Shown one piece after another: positions 47,318-57,546 of a stretch of DNA of 64,000 bases. The stretch comes from Polyangiaceae bacterium. GTDB lineage: Bacteria; Myxococcota_A; Polyangia; Polyangiales; Polyangiaceae. Where the stretch lies: the NCBI GenBank assembly GCA_025353725.1, contig JANXOF010000061.1:159915-223914 (forward strand), written 5' to 3'. The position numbers were made by a program, and so were the translations under genes. Every line of letters starts with the position of its first letter. Position 1 is the stretch's first letter. The notes beneath the pieces are model-generated. The model was not told where the DNA came from. It did no database searches and saw only the letters and a program-made list of their open reading frames with translations.

Positions 47318-50218
47318 ATGCGGCCTATGCCGTCTCCGTCGAACCCCCTCGCACATCCTGACGTCTTCGTTCGCCGACACATCGGACCGACTCTCGAGGA
47401 GCAGCGCCACATGTTGGCGGCCCTTGGGCTTACGTCGCTCGATGCGCTTGTGTCGGAGACCGTGCCGGCCTCCATTCGGATGGCGAAGCCTCTCGCGCTG
47501 CCCGCGGGGCTCACCGAGGCCGCGTTGCTCGAACGCGCTCGCGAGCTCGGGTCGAAAAATGACGTCTGGCGGTCCTATCTCGGAATGGGGTACGGCGACT
47601 GCATCACGCCGCCAGTTATCCTGCGCAATATCGTTCAGAACCCCGGCTGGTATACGCAATACACTCCGTACCAAGCGGAGATTGCCCAAGGTCGCCTCGA
47701 GGCGCTGCTTAATTTCCAAACGATGGTGGTCGACCTCACGGGATTGCCCATCGCCAATGCCTCGTTGCTCGATGAAGCCACGGCGGCTGCCGAAGCCATG
47801 AACCTCGCGTACGAGTTCAAAGGGAGCGACGAAAAAAAGACGTTTTTCGTCGACTCGCGCTGCCACCCGCAGACGATTGACGTTCTGCGAACCCGCGCCG
47901 GGGCCGTCGGGATTGTGATTGAGGTCGGCGACTACGCGACGGCGGACCTTCAAAAGCTCGGCGTCTTCGGAACGCTCGTGCAGTATCCGGCCACCGACGG
48001 GGAGATTATTGATTATCGCGCGTTCGGCGAGAAGACCCAGCACGCCGAGGCCCTCTTCATCGTTGCGGCTGACATGATGTCGCTCGCGCTGCTTGTGCCG
48101 CCGGGCGAATTCGGGGCCGACGTCGCCGTGGGTAGCACCCAGCGCTTTGGTGTTCCTCTGGGGTACGGCGGACCGCACGCGGCGTACATGGCACTGAAAA
48201 GCGACTTCGTTCGCAAACTGCCGGGACGGATTATCGGTGTCAGCGAAGACGCGCACAAGAAGCCGGCTTTGCGCATGGCGCTTCAAACACGCGAACAACA
48301 TATTCGCCGCGAGCGGGCGACGAGCAACATTTGCACGGCGCAAGCGTTGCTCGCCGTGGTCGCAAGCATGTATGCCGTTTACCACGGCCCGAAAGGGGTA
48401 AAAGCGATTGCAGGGATGATACACGCGTCAGCGTGTGCGCTGCGCGACGGGCTTTCGCGCCTAAACGTGAAGGTGACGCACGAGGCCTTCTTCGACACCC
48501 TGCGCGTTGAAGGCTCCGCGCGCGAGGTTGCCGCGTGGGTCGCTCGCGCCGAGACGCATCGTATCAACCTGCGCCGCCTCACGCCGACCACGTTGGTTAT
48601 CGCACTCGACGAGACGACCACTGTGAAAGACCTCGGCGATCTCCTCGACGTCTTTTCCGATGGTAAGGCGATGGAGGATCTCGAAACTGTGGTGGAGTCG
48701 TCGCGGCCGGCGATTCCGGCGGTGCTCGTGCGGAAAAGCGACTACCTGACCCACGCCGTTTTCAACACGCACCACTCTGAAACCTCCATGTTGCGTTACA
48801 TGCGCAAGCTCGAGAGCCGAGACCTCTCGCTCGCCCACTCGATGATTCCCCTCGGCTCCTGCACGATGAAGCTGAATGCGACGTCCGAAATGATGCCCAT
48901 TACGGACCCGTCCTGGAACAGAATTCACCCGTTCGTGCCCTTGTCGCAAACCAGGGGCTACCAGGAGATGTTCTGCGAGCTCGAACGTGAGCTTGTAGAG
49001 TGCACTGGCTTCGCCGCGGTCTCGCTTCAGCCGAATGCGGGAGCGCAAGGCGAGTACGCGGGCTTGCTCGTGATCAAGAAACACCAAGAGACGCGAGGGC
49101 ATGGCCATCGCAACATCTGCCTCATCCCAGCTTCGGCCCACGGGACGAACCCTGCCACGGCGGTCATGGCCGGTATGACGGTCGTGGTTATCAAGACCGA
49201 TGCAAGTGGGAACATCGACATCGGCGACCTGACGGAAAAGGCGAAGGCGAACGCGAACCACCTTGCGGCGCTGATGGTGACTTATCCGTCTACGCATGGC
49301 GTTTTCGAAGAAGACATCAAAGCTATTTGCCAGATTGTTCACGATCACGGCGGCCAGGTTTACATGGACGGCGCAAACATGAACGCCCAGGTCGGGCTTT
49401 GCCGCCCCGGTGACATCGGTGCGGATGTCTGTCACTTGAACTTGCATAAAACGTTTTGCATCCCCCATGGCGGCGGCGGCCCCGGGATGGGTCCGATCGG
49501 TGTGGCCGCGCACCTTGCGGGCTTTCTCCCGTCGAAGCCAGTCGTCGAGAGCGAGGAAGCGCGTGGCGACAAGGTGGGCGCGGTCTCTGCGGCGCCGTGG
49601 GGCTCGGCGAGTATTCTGCTTATTTCGTGGGCTTATATTCAGATGATGGGCGGAGAGGGACTGACAGAGGCTACGAAAGTTGCCATTCTCAGTGCGAACT
49701 ACATCGCGCACCGGCTCGGAGAACACTTCCCTGTCGTTTATCGTGGCAAGATGGGCCGCGTCGCCCACGAGTGTATTCTCGATGTGAGGCCGTTTAAGAA
49801 GAGCGCCGGCATCGAGGTCGATGACGTCGCCAAGCGCCTGATGGACTACGGCTTTCACGCCCCAACCATGTCTTTTCCGATCGCGGGCACGCTGATGGTC
49901 GAACCCACGGAGAGCGAGTCGCTCGCCGAGCTCGACCGATTCTGCGACGCGATGATCGCGATACGCGGCGAAATCCGAAAGGTCGAAGATGGCCTTTGGC
50001 CCCGCCTAGACAACCCGCTCAAAAATGCGCCGCACACGATGGAGACGTGCATCAAAGCGGAGTGGACGCACGCTTACTCGCGCGAGGTCGCGGCCTTCCC
50101 GGCGTCGTGGGTCCAAGAGCGAAAGTTCTGGCCCGCTGTGGGCCGCCTCAACAACGCACTCGGCGACCGTAAGCTTATCTGCTCGTGCCCGCCCATGGAG
50201 GCTTACGGCGAGGCGTAA
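47318..50218 (+). CDS. gcvP: Glycine dehydrogenase (decarboxylating), P protein
   Basis: 966 residues, the single-chain form with both catalytic-fold halves. The PLP lysine is Lys711 in [35 protein letters not shown] and [16 protein letters not shown] are also diagnostic. It decarboxylates glycine and transfers the aminomethyl group to lipoyl-GcvH. No gcvT or gcvH is adjacent, unlike in many bacteria, so the cleavage-system genes are split in this genome. The first three codons before the next ATG (47327) are uncertain. Confidence 0.98.
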   Translation: MRPMPSPSNPLAHPDVFVRRHIGPTLEEQRHMLAALGLTSLDALVSETVPASIRMAKPLALPAGLTEAALLERARELGSKNDVWRSYLGMGYGDCITPPVILRNIVQNPGWYTQYTPYQAEIAQGRLEALLNFQTMVVDLTGLPIANASLLDEATAAAEAMNLAYEFKGSDEKKTFFVDSRCHPQTIDVLRTRAGAVGIVIEVGDYATADLQKLGVFGTLVQYPATDGEIIDYRAFGEKTQHAEALFIVAADMMSLALLVPPGEFGADVAVGSTQRFGVPLGYGGPHAAYMALKSDFVRKLPGRIIGVSEDAHKKPALRMALQTREQHIRRERATSNICTAQALLAVVASMYAVYHGPKGVKAIAGMIHASACALRDGLSRLNVKVTHEAFFDTLRVEGSAREVAAWVARAETHRINLRRLTPTTLVIALDETTTVKDLGDLLDVFSDGKAMEDLETVVESSRPAIPAVLVRKSDYLTHAVFNTHHSETSMLRYMRKLESRDLSLAHSMIPLGSCTMKLNATSEMMPITDPSWNRIHPFVPLSQTRGYQEMFCELERELVECTGFAAVSLQPNAGAQGEYAGLLVIKKHQETRGHGHRNICLIPASAHGTNPATAVMAGMTVVVIKTDASGNIDIGDLTEKAKANANHLAALMVTYPSTHGVFEEDIKAICQIVHDHGGQVYMDGANMNAQVGLCRPGDIGADVCHLNLHKTFCIPHGGGGPGMGPIGVAAHLAGFLPSKPVVESEEARGDKVGAVSAAPWGSASILLISWAYIQMMGGEGLTEATKVAILSANYIAHRLGEHFPVVYRGKMGRVAHECILDVRPFKKSAGIEVDDVAKRLMDYGFHAPTMSFPIAGTLMVEPTESESLAELDRFCDAMIAIRGEIRKVEDGLWPRLDNPLKNAPHTMETCIKAEWTHAYSREVAAFPASWVQERKFWPAVGRLNNALGDRKLICSCPPMEAYGEA

Positions 50219-50319
50219 ACGCTCGCTTACGGTCACGGCGTCGCTCCCGAGAGCGAGCGGCGCCGCGCGCTCGAATACCGCCTTGGCACTTACGTCCTGC
50301 GGATCGCCCGCATAGAGCT

Positions 50320-51375
50320 TTAGGGGCGGTAGCGAGACACGACGGGAAAGTGATCGCTCGTCGTGTCGCCGTAGGCTTCGAAGACTCTGTCCAGGCGAAG
50401 CGCGACAGCACTTTCGGGAACGTAGAAGGCGGAAGCCGCAATGCTGACAACATGTTGGTCGTTAGCGAACCGCGACGTCACCATGGTGCTGATTCCACCC
50501 GCTCCGAAAGAGAGCGTTGGGAAAGCGTAGCGCGAAACGTCCTCGACGAGAGCCGCGAAGGGCGAGCCTCTTCCTTTCACCTTCGAACGAACGAGTTCGT
50601 CGTTCCAGTCGCCAATGAGGAAGATCGCCTCGGCTTGGGCGCGCGCGTCGAGAATCGCCTTGAGCGCCGCTATCGACCCTTGCCGACGATCCCAGGCGCT
50701 GGCGTCGTTTCCGGCTTTCAGATGCATGACGACAAACGTGATGGGGACCGCGCGGCCGTCCGGCGCCTCGTACACGGCTTGGACCTCGAGTGGCGGTCTG
50801 CCCGCGAAATTGAAGCTCGACTCACGCAGAAGCACGCCCGCGCGGACGACACGAATGACGTTCGAGTTATAGGCAAACGCGACCTTTTGTTGGTCGGTTT
50901 TGTAGGAAGCCGAGCCTCCCTCGACGATAGAATCACTGCCGACTAAGGCGCGATATCCCGGTACGCTTTCAATTGTGGTTTTGAAGCGCTCGCCATCGAC
51001 CACCTCTTGGAAACCCCACGCGTCGACGTGCGAGCCCTCGACCGTCTCTCGCACGCGCCTCGCTTGAAGCGTTTCGTCGGCGGGGCCCTCTTGGAGTGAG
51101 CCGAACCATTCAATGTTCCATGACCCGACGTCGAGCGTCTCCTCGCCGCCCGCTTTAGCCACGGGGGACATGGATGACCTTGAGTCGTTGCCGGCGTCAC
51201 CTGCGCCGATAGGTGTTTTCTCGATGTCGACCGGGGCCCGTGTGCCGCTGTCTGTCCTATCCCCACGTTCGGAGTCTTGCGGGATCGGCTGGACGTCGCT
51301 TGAACGACACCCGACATGCGCTGTTACCACGCCGAGTAAGGCCGTGACTAGTACGAGCCGCTTACCTCGACTCAT
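50320..51375 (-). CDS. Lipoprotein endonuclease/exonuclease/phosphatase family protein
   Basis: 351 residues from the ATG at 51375. A signal peptide (VLVTALLGVVTAHVGC) is followed by an EEP-fold domain: VGSWNIEWFGS, the metal Glu in AWGFQEVV, the His in VVMHLKAGNDA, GDWND and the terminal SDHFPVVSRY. All catalytic residues of this Mg-dependent phosphodiesterase fold are present. Being lipidated, it may cut extracellular DNA or a phosphoester; the exact substrate cannot be told. Confidence 0.88.
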   Translation of the reverse strand: MSRGKRLVLVTALLGVVTAHVGCRSSDVQPIPQDSERGDRTDSGTRAPVDIEKTPIGAGDAGNDSRSSMSPVAKAGGEETLDVGSWNIEWFGSLQEGPADETLQARRVRETVEGSHVDAWGFQEVVDGERFKTTIESVPGYRALVGSDSIVEGGSASYKTDQQKVAFAYNSNVIRVVRAGVLLRESSFNFAGRPPLEVQAVYEAPDGRAVPITFVVMHLKAGNDASAWDRRQGSIAALKAILDARAQAEAIFLIGDWNDELVRSKVKGRGSPFAALVEDVSRYAFPTLSFGAGGISTMVTSRFANDQHVVSIAASAFYVPESAVALRLDRVFEAYGDTTSDHFPVVSRYRP

Positions 51376-51559
51376 GGGTTCCGTCCGATCGCGTAAAACG
51401 TCATCGACGGTGGGAGTCGTAGGGCATCGGAGCTGCAACGGCAATCGGAGGTGCGGCATTCGTCGAGGTCGCGCTCCCTACAAAAGCAGATATGTAGGGT
51501 GGTCGCGGAGCCGCCTTTATCAAGAGCCAAAGGAGCTACGAACGGAGCGTCGTAAGACG

Positions 51560-52651
51560 CTAAGGCGTGGCGCCGGCTCGCGCGGGTGTGGTCGGCGACG
51601 TGTGCTCCCCGCAGAGCGTTCCCTCGGGCGTGGGTAGGTTGCCGGGCTGTGCCTCGACGAGGCAGGCGCCCTTCGACCCCTTGCCCGTTCGGATCGCAGG
51701 GTCCCAAGTCATGTTTTCCTGATCCGTGCCTTTGAGCTTCCCGCCTTCCAACTTGACGACGCGATTGAATACGTCCCAACAGGAAGACACGGTGGACGTA
51801 CCGTACGTAATCTTTCCAGTGCTCTGAGACATGAGGTCGACGAACGAATATCCAGGTTTGATGCTGCCGCGCGTTCCCGAATCGCACCCGCCAGAAAACA
51901 CGAATCCCGTCGGCGTCGTGATGTCTCGAAAGAGACCGGTAAGCGTGCTCAGCGCGCGCAAGTTCTCGTCGATGAGTACCTGACGGTTTCGCGTCGAGTC
52001 GGCGAATGCACCATGCGTTGGGCCGTCGGGGTTGTCGCGATCGTTCGGCCAATTCCACCCTATTTGAGTGACTTGGCCCTGCTCTTCGCCGCCGGCAAAC
52101 GTGCCCTTTCCGTAAGACGCGAAGATGAATCCGTCGGATCCACCATGCGCGAGGGTAATGACCCTGTCGAAGGTCTTTTTTTGCTGCACAAGGCTCTTTA
52201 GCGCCGCGAAAACACCTACCGCACCGGGCGGGTCGGCGGTCTCAGGCGGTGCGTAGTTCGCCGCCGGTGCGAAGCGGAACGTCGTGGCTCGCTTGCGGCC
52301 GTTGGCGACGCCCACGTCTTCGGGCTCGGGCTCCTTAGAGATGCGAATGACCTCGGCGGTGGCACCGTTGGCTTGGTAAAATGCGGCTAGTTTTTTTGCG
52401 CCGTTGTAAAAACATGCCGTGTCGTCGCCGCTCTCCGGTTTGTCGTAAGAGAACGACAAGATGAGGACGCGCTTCGTTTTCAGACCATCAAGCGTATTGG
52501 CTTCAGCGAGCGCCTGCCCGTCGCTGCCCTCGACCGCGGCGTCGTCGATAGGGGAGCTAGAACATGCCGCCCAAAACGGCAAAAGGAGAGCTACGGCGGC
52601 AGCAGGCGCGAACCGACGTGTAGCGTGCGAGCGTGTCAACATAGGTAACAT
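51560..52651 (-). CDS. Lipoprotein with a possible caspase-like (clan CD) fold
   Basis: 363 residues from the ATG at 52651 (a second ATG at 52642 is equally possible). The lipobox is LPFWAAC. The mature part starts KTKRVLILSFSYDK. Two short motifs stand out: hydrophobic strand + HGG (VITLAHGGSDGF) and hydrophobic strand + C (FVFSGGCDSGTRG). This His-Gly / Cys spacing resembles the catalytic dyad of caspase/gingipain-type peptidases, but I do not recognise a family, so this is inference. It lies behind the EEP gene with 184 bp between them. Confidence 0.65.
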   Translation of the reverse strand: MLPMLTRSHATRRFAPAAAVALLLPFWAACSSSPIDDAAVEGSDGQALAEANTLDGLKTKRVLILSFSYDKPESGDDTACFYNGAKKLAAFYQANGATAEVIRISKEPEPEDVGVANGRKRATTFRFAPAANYAPPETADPPGAVGVFAALKSLVQQKKTFDRVITLAHGGSDGFIFASYGKGTFAGGEEQGQVTQIGWNWPNDRDNPDGPTHGAFADSTRNRQVLIDENLRALSTLTGLFRDITTPTGFVFSGGCDSGTRGSIKPGYSFVDLMSQSTGKITYGTSTVSSCWDVFNRVVKLEGGKLKGTDQENMTWDPAIRTGKGSKGACLVEAQPGNLPTPEGTLCGEHTSPTTPARAGATP

Positions 52652-54290
52652 GCCTACGCACGACGTATGCCTTGGGCGTCGCTTTCCTAACTCATTGAAA
52701 CTACGCGCGTTCGAGCCCGCCTTTGGGACACGTGGGGGGGCTTGCGTGCACCACTCCGGATCTTCTCCTATCCGCTGTAGCGCCACGATGACCGAGGTGA
52801 GGCCTTGGCGGAGGGGCCTGGCGTAACGCCGACGCGGGCCGCGAGAACATCGCGCCGACCTTTTTCGCGTTCTGGGTCCGGAGCGGAAGCCCGCGCATGC
52901 GGACGATCAGGCTGAGTGCGCAACGCGAAGGCTTACGGTTAAAGAGTGGAGCTTACGGCTGAAGCTTGACGCTAACGAATCGAGTATCAAGCCTTCGCGT
53001 CGGGCCGAGCACGGACGCGGAGCGATGGAAAAGCGTCCGCGGGTGAAGCGACTCCGCGGACGCTCGCTCGACGAGCGCTGACGACCGGATTCGCGAGCTC
53101 CACGGCTTGGCGAGGAGGCTTCGTAGGGCGCCCGCGCGCGTTCGCTACGAGCGCTCGCGGACTTTGGTGAGGGCTGGCAGGGCAACGCGGGCGGCACCCG
53201 TGCCAATGCGCGGCGAATCGAAGGGCCGCACGACGTCTTCACTCCTATGGAACGCTTTTCGGACGCCCAAACGCTGTTCCGGAAGGTTCTGCGTCGTACG
53301 AGCGGGCCCTCCACAACCACACCAGCCACGTGTCGAATGTTTTCATGTCTAACGGCCGTTCTCCATCGACCGCTCGCACGCTCCGCCTTGGAGAGAGCGT
53401 TTCGCGTACTGGGAACCTCACGCCGTACGTCCGAGGTAGGTTCGTCTCACCCGTCCGAGGTCTCCCGCGCGAACGAGCTCAGAGCTCGCGTGCAACCAGT
53501 CTACCGACGTCAGCGTGCGCCGCCACGAGAGCAGAAAGTCCGATTGGCGCTCGTGTCACCCGTCCAGTGTATCGCGCCCTCCGAACCAGACGCGGACCTT
53601 CACACCCGCGAGCCTCACGAGGTCGCCCGGGGCGATGGCGGGCTTGTGCCGGCCTTGACCTTCGCCGCAACGAGCTTTGGCTTCGGCCACCGCTTCTGGA
53701 GCTCCCCCGATTTGGTCTGGGCATTCGTCACAACTTTCCTTCCCTTTTCAAGAGTTCGATCGTGATTGCGACGGGAGTAATGAACTCCAACCTACGTCGA
53801 AGGGTGACGGCCCCCGGACGCCCGCTGGAGGGTCTGCCGGCGTGACCTCCCAGTTCTGCTAGCCATCGGCAATTGGGTCGGTCCCGTAAGGTTTGCTTTC
53901 ATTTGGTCGGCACACTCCGAGTGCGATTTGTACCGCGGCGCACCCGTCGTTGGCGTTGGCGTTGGCGTCGCCGTTCGCCCGTGACGAGGAAGGAGACCTG
54001 GTTGAGCACGTCCAGCTTGTAACTTTGACTTGGAGTGCTCCAAAACCCTTCCTTGTGGGTAATTTATCGCTGGTCGATTGTTACCAATCGTCGCGCCACC
54101 CTGGATTTTCTAACAGGCGGGTCACCGCAATGGGTACGGGAATAGAACCTCAGGCGCTCGCAGGTCGTAACGGCCACCAATTCATCATGGCCACTATCGA
54201 GCGCGGCAGGATTCCCCATGCGGGCACGCGGCGCACGTTTTTCATCTTATCCCCTTCCCAAGAGCTCGATGCGTCCCTAGGAACGAACAA
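52652..54290. other. 1.6-kb region without a convincing gene
   Basis: Several overlapping frames are open on both strands because of high GC, but none has family signatures or a ribosome-binding site. A short minus-strand peptide (about 53650-53560) reads KPAIAPGDLVRLAGVKVRVW and may be a remnant. Minor repeats: GCTTACGG at about 52931 and 52950, and GTTGGC three times near 53949. The promoter of the nine-gene operon should lie in the last few hundred bases. Confidence 0.5.
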
Positions 54291-55508
54291 ATGGTGATGG
54301 AAAATTCAGGAAAGCAATCTCTCGGCGTAGTGATCGTCGGATTGGGCGGCGCGGTCGCAACGACGGCCATCGCCGGAATGCATCTCCTGCGCGACGGGTA
54401 CATTGATTCCGCTGGCTTGCCACTCGCGGGTCTCGAGATCGCAGGCCAGCTTGCGGCGTACGAGAGCCTTGTGTTCGCGGGGTGGGATTTGCGATCCGAC
54501 GACCTTGCGGCCGCGGCGCTCGAGCACGACGTCCTCACAGCGAGGCAGTTTGATCGCGCACGAGACACGCTCTCCGCGATGCGGCCGTGGCCTGCCATCG
54601 GAAACGTCGCGTTTTCGGCGAACGTCGACGGCCGCCATCGCGTTCTTGCCGACAACCATCGCGGCGCCATCGCTCTCATCCGTGCGGATTTAGGCCGATT
54701 TAGAGAAGCCAAGGGGCTTTCGGACATCGTCATGATCAACCTCGCGTCGACCGAGAGCTTCGTCGACCGCAATGCTGCTGCTTATGCAACCGTTGAGAGC
54801 TTTGAAGCTGCGCTCGACGCAAACGCCGCGCAGATTTCGCCTGCCATGCTGTACGCCTACGCCGCCATCATGGAGGGTACCCCGTACGGCAACTTTACAC
54901 CCTCCGTTTCAGCCGACGTCCCAGCCCTCGTGGAGCTTGCTGTACGCCACGGTGTTCCACTCGCTGGCAAAGATGGCAAAACCGGTCAGACGATGATCAA
55001 GACCGTGATCGCACCGGCGCTTCGCACACGTGCCCTTCATGTTGACGGTTGGTTCTCGACCAACTTGCTTGGCAATCGCGACGGCCTTGCACTCTCAAAC
55101 CCCGAAAGTCTCAAAAGCAAAGTCGCCACGAAGGCATCCGTGCTCGATAGTTTGCTCGGTTACAAAGTCGAAGATCACGTCGTCGATATCCGCTACTACC
55201 GGCCCAGAGGCGACGCGAAGGAGGCTTGGGATAATATCGACGTTACCGGTTTCCTCGGGCAAAAAATGCAGCTCAAGATTAACTTCTTATGCCGCGACAG
55301 CGTATTAGCGGCGCCGCTCGTCATCGAGATTGCGCGCCTTCTCAACCTGGCCAAGCACCGCGGCGAAGGGGGTGTGCAGGAGCAGCTCGGCGTCTTCTTT
55401 AAACTGCCACAGACGAAGAACGAGACGGTTCCGGAGCATGCTCTGCATCGTCAGGAGGAGGCGCTTTTTCATTGGCTCGAAGCGGGCGATACGCGCGGTC
55501 CGCGATGA
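54291..55508 (+). CDS. ino1: Inositol-3-phosphate synthase
   Basis: 405 residues. It starts with an NAD-binding strand VVIVGLGGAVATTAIAGM and carries the family's strongest block, GKDGKTGQTMIKTVIAPALR followed by GWFSTNLLGNRDG and SNPESLKSK. These surround the NAD and glucose-6-phosphate sites (Lys in GKDGKTG and MIKT). It makes 1L-myo-inositol 1-phosphate from glucose 6-phosphate, the first step to inositol. An AGGA site lies 8 nt before the ATG at 54291. First gene of the operon; its stop overlaps the HD gene by 4 bp. It presumably supplies the cyclitol used by the downstream enzymes. Confidence 0.95.
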   Translation: MVMENSGKQSLGVVIVGLGGAVATTAIAGMHLLRDGYIDSAGLPLAGLEIAGQLAAYESLVFAGWDLRSDDLAAAALEHDVLTARQFDRARDTLSAMRPWPAIGNVAFSANVDGRHRVLADNHRGAIALIRADLGRFREAKGLSDIVMINLASTESFVDRNAAAYATVESFEAALDANAAQISPAMLYAYAAIMEGTPYGNFTPSVSADVPALVELAVRHGVPLAGKDGKTGQTMIKTVIAPALRTRALHVDGWFSTNLLGNRDGLALSNPESLKSKVATKASVLDSLLGYKVEDHVVDIRYYRPRGDAKEAWDNIDVTGFLGQKMQLKINFLCRDSVLAAPLVIEIARLLNLAKHRGEGGVQEQLGVFFKLPQTKNETVPEHALHRQEEALFHWLEAGDTRGPR

Positions 55509-56416
55509 CGTCGGCACCGCTCCCGATCATCGGATTGCTTCGGGAGCTCGCCAATCTGAAACGGATGCGCGTTGCTCACCGGTCGGGTTCTCTCGGGCAA
55601 CAACTGTTCGAAGACGCATTTCGGGCCCTTGTTGCGGGAGAGGAGGTAACGCGAATCGCCCTCACGCTGACCGCACGGGCCATTGTGCTCACCAGCTTGG
55701 GGGGCGTCGACGCTCAGGTCCTGCGCCGGTCGGGCCTCGATGAAAAGTGGGTCCGCGAAATCGCGTCGCGCGCTTTCGACGCGCTGACCGTCGAAGGGTC
55801 TTCGGGTGCGTGCATCGACGCGCGATTGGCGGCAGCGCTCCGCAGCGTAGCAAGCACAGAGCTCTCGAGTGGGTGCGAGCCTGCTTTCGTGGCGAAGCTC
55901 GCTCGGCAGCCGCGAGCCGGAGCAACGGCGCCGGGTAAACCGCGGTTGATTCTCGACCCGACGGAAAGTCATGCGGAGCACTGCGCTCTCGTCGCCGTCA
56001 GCGGCGTGCTTCTGGCCGGCAAATACGGAGCGGCGCTCGAAGACGTGTTTCTTGCGGCGCTCGTTCATCACCTTCACAACGCGGAGCTCCCCGACGGAGG
56101 TTTCGCCGGCGAAGCGCGCCTCGGCGACCACCTGGAGACAGTGGCAAGCGCGTTCCGTAACGCGGCGCTCGCTGAGTTACCACCCGCACTGAGAGTTCGC
56201 GTTGAACCCTTCGCGAAGGGGTTCGCCAAAGCCGACACGCCAGTTGCCCGCGCGTTTCACGCCGCGGATGTCATCGACCGGGTCCTCCAGCAAGAATGGC
56301 ACGCGAGCGCGGCCGGGTTCACTCTTGACTACGCAACCGACGAAATGGGGATCGTGCACGCTGGCCCGGTGCAGTCCTTTCATCAAAGTGTACTCGCCGA
56401 AGCGGGTTTGGCGTGA
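55505..56416 (+). CDS. HD-domain-like protein with altered HD motif
   Basis: 303 residues from the ATG at 55505 (ATGA overlap with ino1). A helical metal-hydrolase layout: SHAEHCALVAVSGVLLAGKY, then ALVHHLHNAELPDGG where HD proteins have L-x-H-D, and the late ADVIDRVLQQEWHA helix typical of YfbR/HD_3-like domains. The Asp of the HD pair is replaced by His. By context it could act as the phosphatase that converts inositol phosphate or a glycosyl-inositol phosphate, but the altered motif makes activity uncertain. Confidence 0.65.
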   Translation: MTSAPLPIIGLLRELANLKRMRVAHRSGSLGQQLFEDAFRALVAGEEVTRIALTLTARAIVLTSLGGVDAQVLRRSGLDEKWVREIASRAFDALTVEGSSGACIDARLAAALRSVASTELSSGCEPAFVAKLARQPRAGATAPGKPRLILDPTESHAEHCALVAVSGVLLAGKYGAALEDVFLAALVHHLHNAELPDGGFAGEARLGDHLETVASAFRNAALAELPPALRVRVEPFAKGFAKADTPVARAFHAADVIDRVLQQEWHASAAGFTLDYATDEMGIVHAGPVQSFHQSVLAEAGLA

Positions 56417-57540
56417 TCCTGCGAGCGCCGTACCGCGCCGACAGTCAGCACTCCGTGACCGACGGCACGCGGCGCTTTCCCGTCGTCGATGGCATCGCCT
56501 TTCTACGCTCAGGCCGGGAGGCGTTGTCCGACGCAGCGCTTGCAGAACTCGACGCAGGCAAACCCGAGCGCGCGCTCGAACTTCTCCTTGCCGACCGTGA
56601 TGACTGGGCAACCGGTCCAGGGCCGCAACCTGACGACTTGCGAATGCTCGCACGTGGCCCCGTCGTCTCGCTTCGAGCTGCCATGGCGTTACTCGCGTAC
56701 GGTCCCGTCGCCGACTACTTCGCGTACCGCTGGAGCGACCCCACGTTTTTGAGCGGGCTCGCTCTACTCGGTTGCGGTTTGCCACGAGCCCCTGGGCTCG
56801 TCGTCGAGGTAGCATGTGGGGTCGGGCACTATCTGCGAGAGCTTGGCGCCCGGGCCATCCCGGCCGTCGGGGTCGACGTGGTGTTCTCGAAGCTCTGGCT
56901 CGCACGACGCTACGTGGCACCCGACGCTGTCCTGGTGTGCGCAGACGCGGCGAGCGGCTTGCCTCTTGCGACCCACGCCGCATCCGCCGTGCTTTGCCAT
57001 GACGCATTCTATTTTTTCACGGAAAAGCAGAAAATCTTCGACGAAATGAGGCGCATTTCATCAGGCCCAGTGCTTCTAGGGCACTTGCATAACCGCGACA
57101 TTGACACGGTGTCGTCGGGCGCGCCGCTCTCGGTTGCCGAGTATGTTGCGCTTTTGGGTCCGGCGACGCTTTTCGACGACGGCGAGCTCACGAACTCGTT
57201 TTTGGGGCGACGCGCACCCGCTTCGTGCGCCGAAAGCGATCTTGAATCGGTGGCCGCGTTGTCGGCCGTCGTCGACGGTCCTTCTTTCGCGACGTGGGAT
57301 TTCTCACGCCCAATCGGCGAACTCCGTACAAACCCCCTGTTCTTCGAGGACGGACCGAGCAGCGAAGGCCCGTGCACATTGCCTCGTTGGCCTTCGCAAC
57401 GGTACGCCACCGAGTATGCGTCGGCCTCGACCTACCTTCGTCGAACGGCGGTAGATCGGACGTCGGCGCCAGGCTGGTCGCCCGATCTTGACGACCTCAC
57501 GCGGCGTCGCGTGCTTCTGGCATTGCCTGCACAATGGTGA
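56413..57540 (+). CDS. SAM-dependent methyltransferase
   Basis: 375 residues from a GTG in a GTGA overlap. A short Trm112-like N-terminus (RFPVVDGIAFLRSG) is followed by a helical linker and a class I methyltransferase core: motif I VVEVACGVGHYLRELG (about 130-145), Asp155 at the end of strand 2, ADAASGLPL and VLCHDAFYFF. The C-terminal 130 residues are unusual and have no clear match. The acceptor could be a carboxylate, hydroxyl or nitrogen of the operon's product; that is inference. Confidence 0.85.
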   Translation: MILRAPYRADSQHSVTDGTRRFPVVDGIAFLRSGREALSDAALAELDAGKPERALELLLADRDDWATGPGPQPDDLRMLARGPVVSLRAAMALLAYGPVADYFAYRWSDPTFLSGLALLGCGLPRAPGLVVEVACGVGHYLRELGARAIPAVGVDVVFSKLWLARRYVAPDAVLVCADAASGLPLATHAASAVLCHDAFYFFTEKQKIFDEMRRISSGPVLLGHLHNRDIDTVSSGAPLSVAEYVALLGPATLFDDGELTNSFLGRRAPASCAESDLESVAALSAVVDGPSFATWDFSRPIGELRTNPLFFEDGPSSEGPCTLPRWPSQRYATEYASASTYLRRTAVDRTSAPGWSPDLDDLTRRRVLLALPAQW

Positions 57541-57546
57541 CGCGCG

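Noticed and set aside
47312..49858. Long minus-strand frames opposite gcvP
   Set aside because: Antisense shadows of a highly conserved, certain gene.
50241..50256. TCGCTC-CCGA-GAGCGA hairpin after gcvP as a terminator
   Set aside because: The stem is only 6 bp and no T-run follows; too weak to call.
53247..53845. Two overlapping plus-strand frames of about 170 codons
   Set aside because: Arg/Ser-rich composition typical of non-coding GC-rich frames; no start signals; conflicting frames are equally open.
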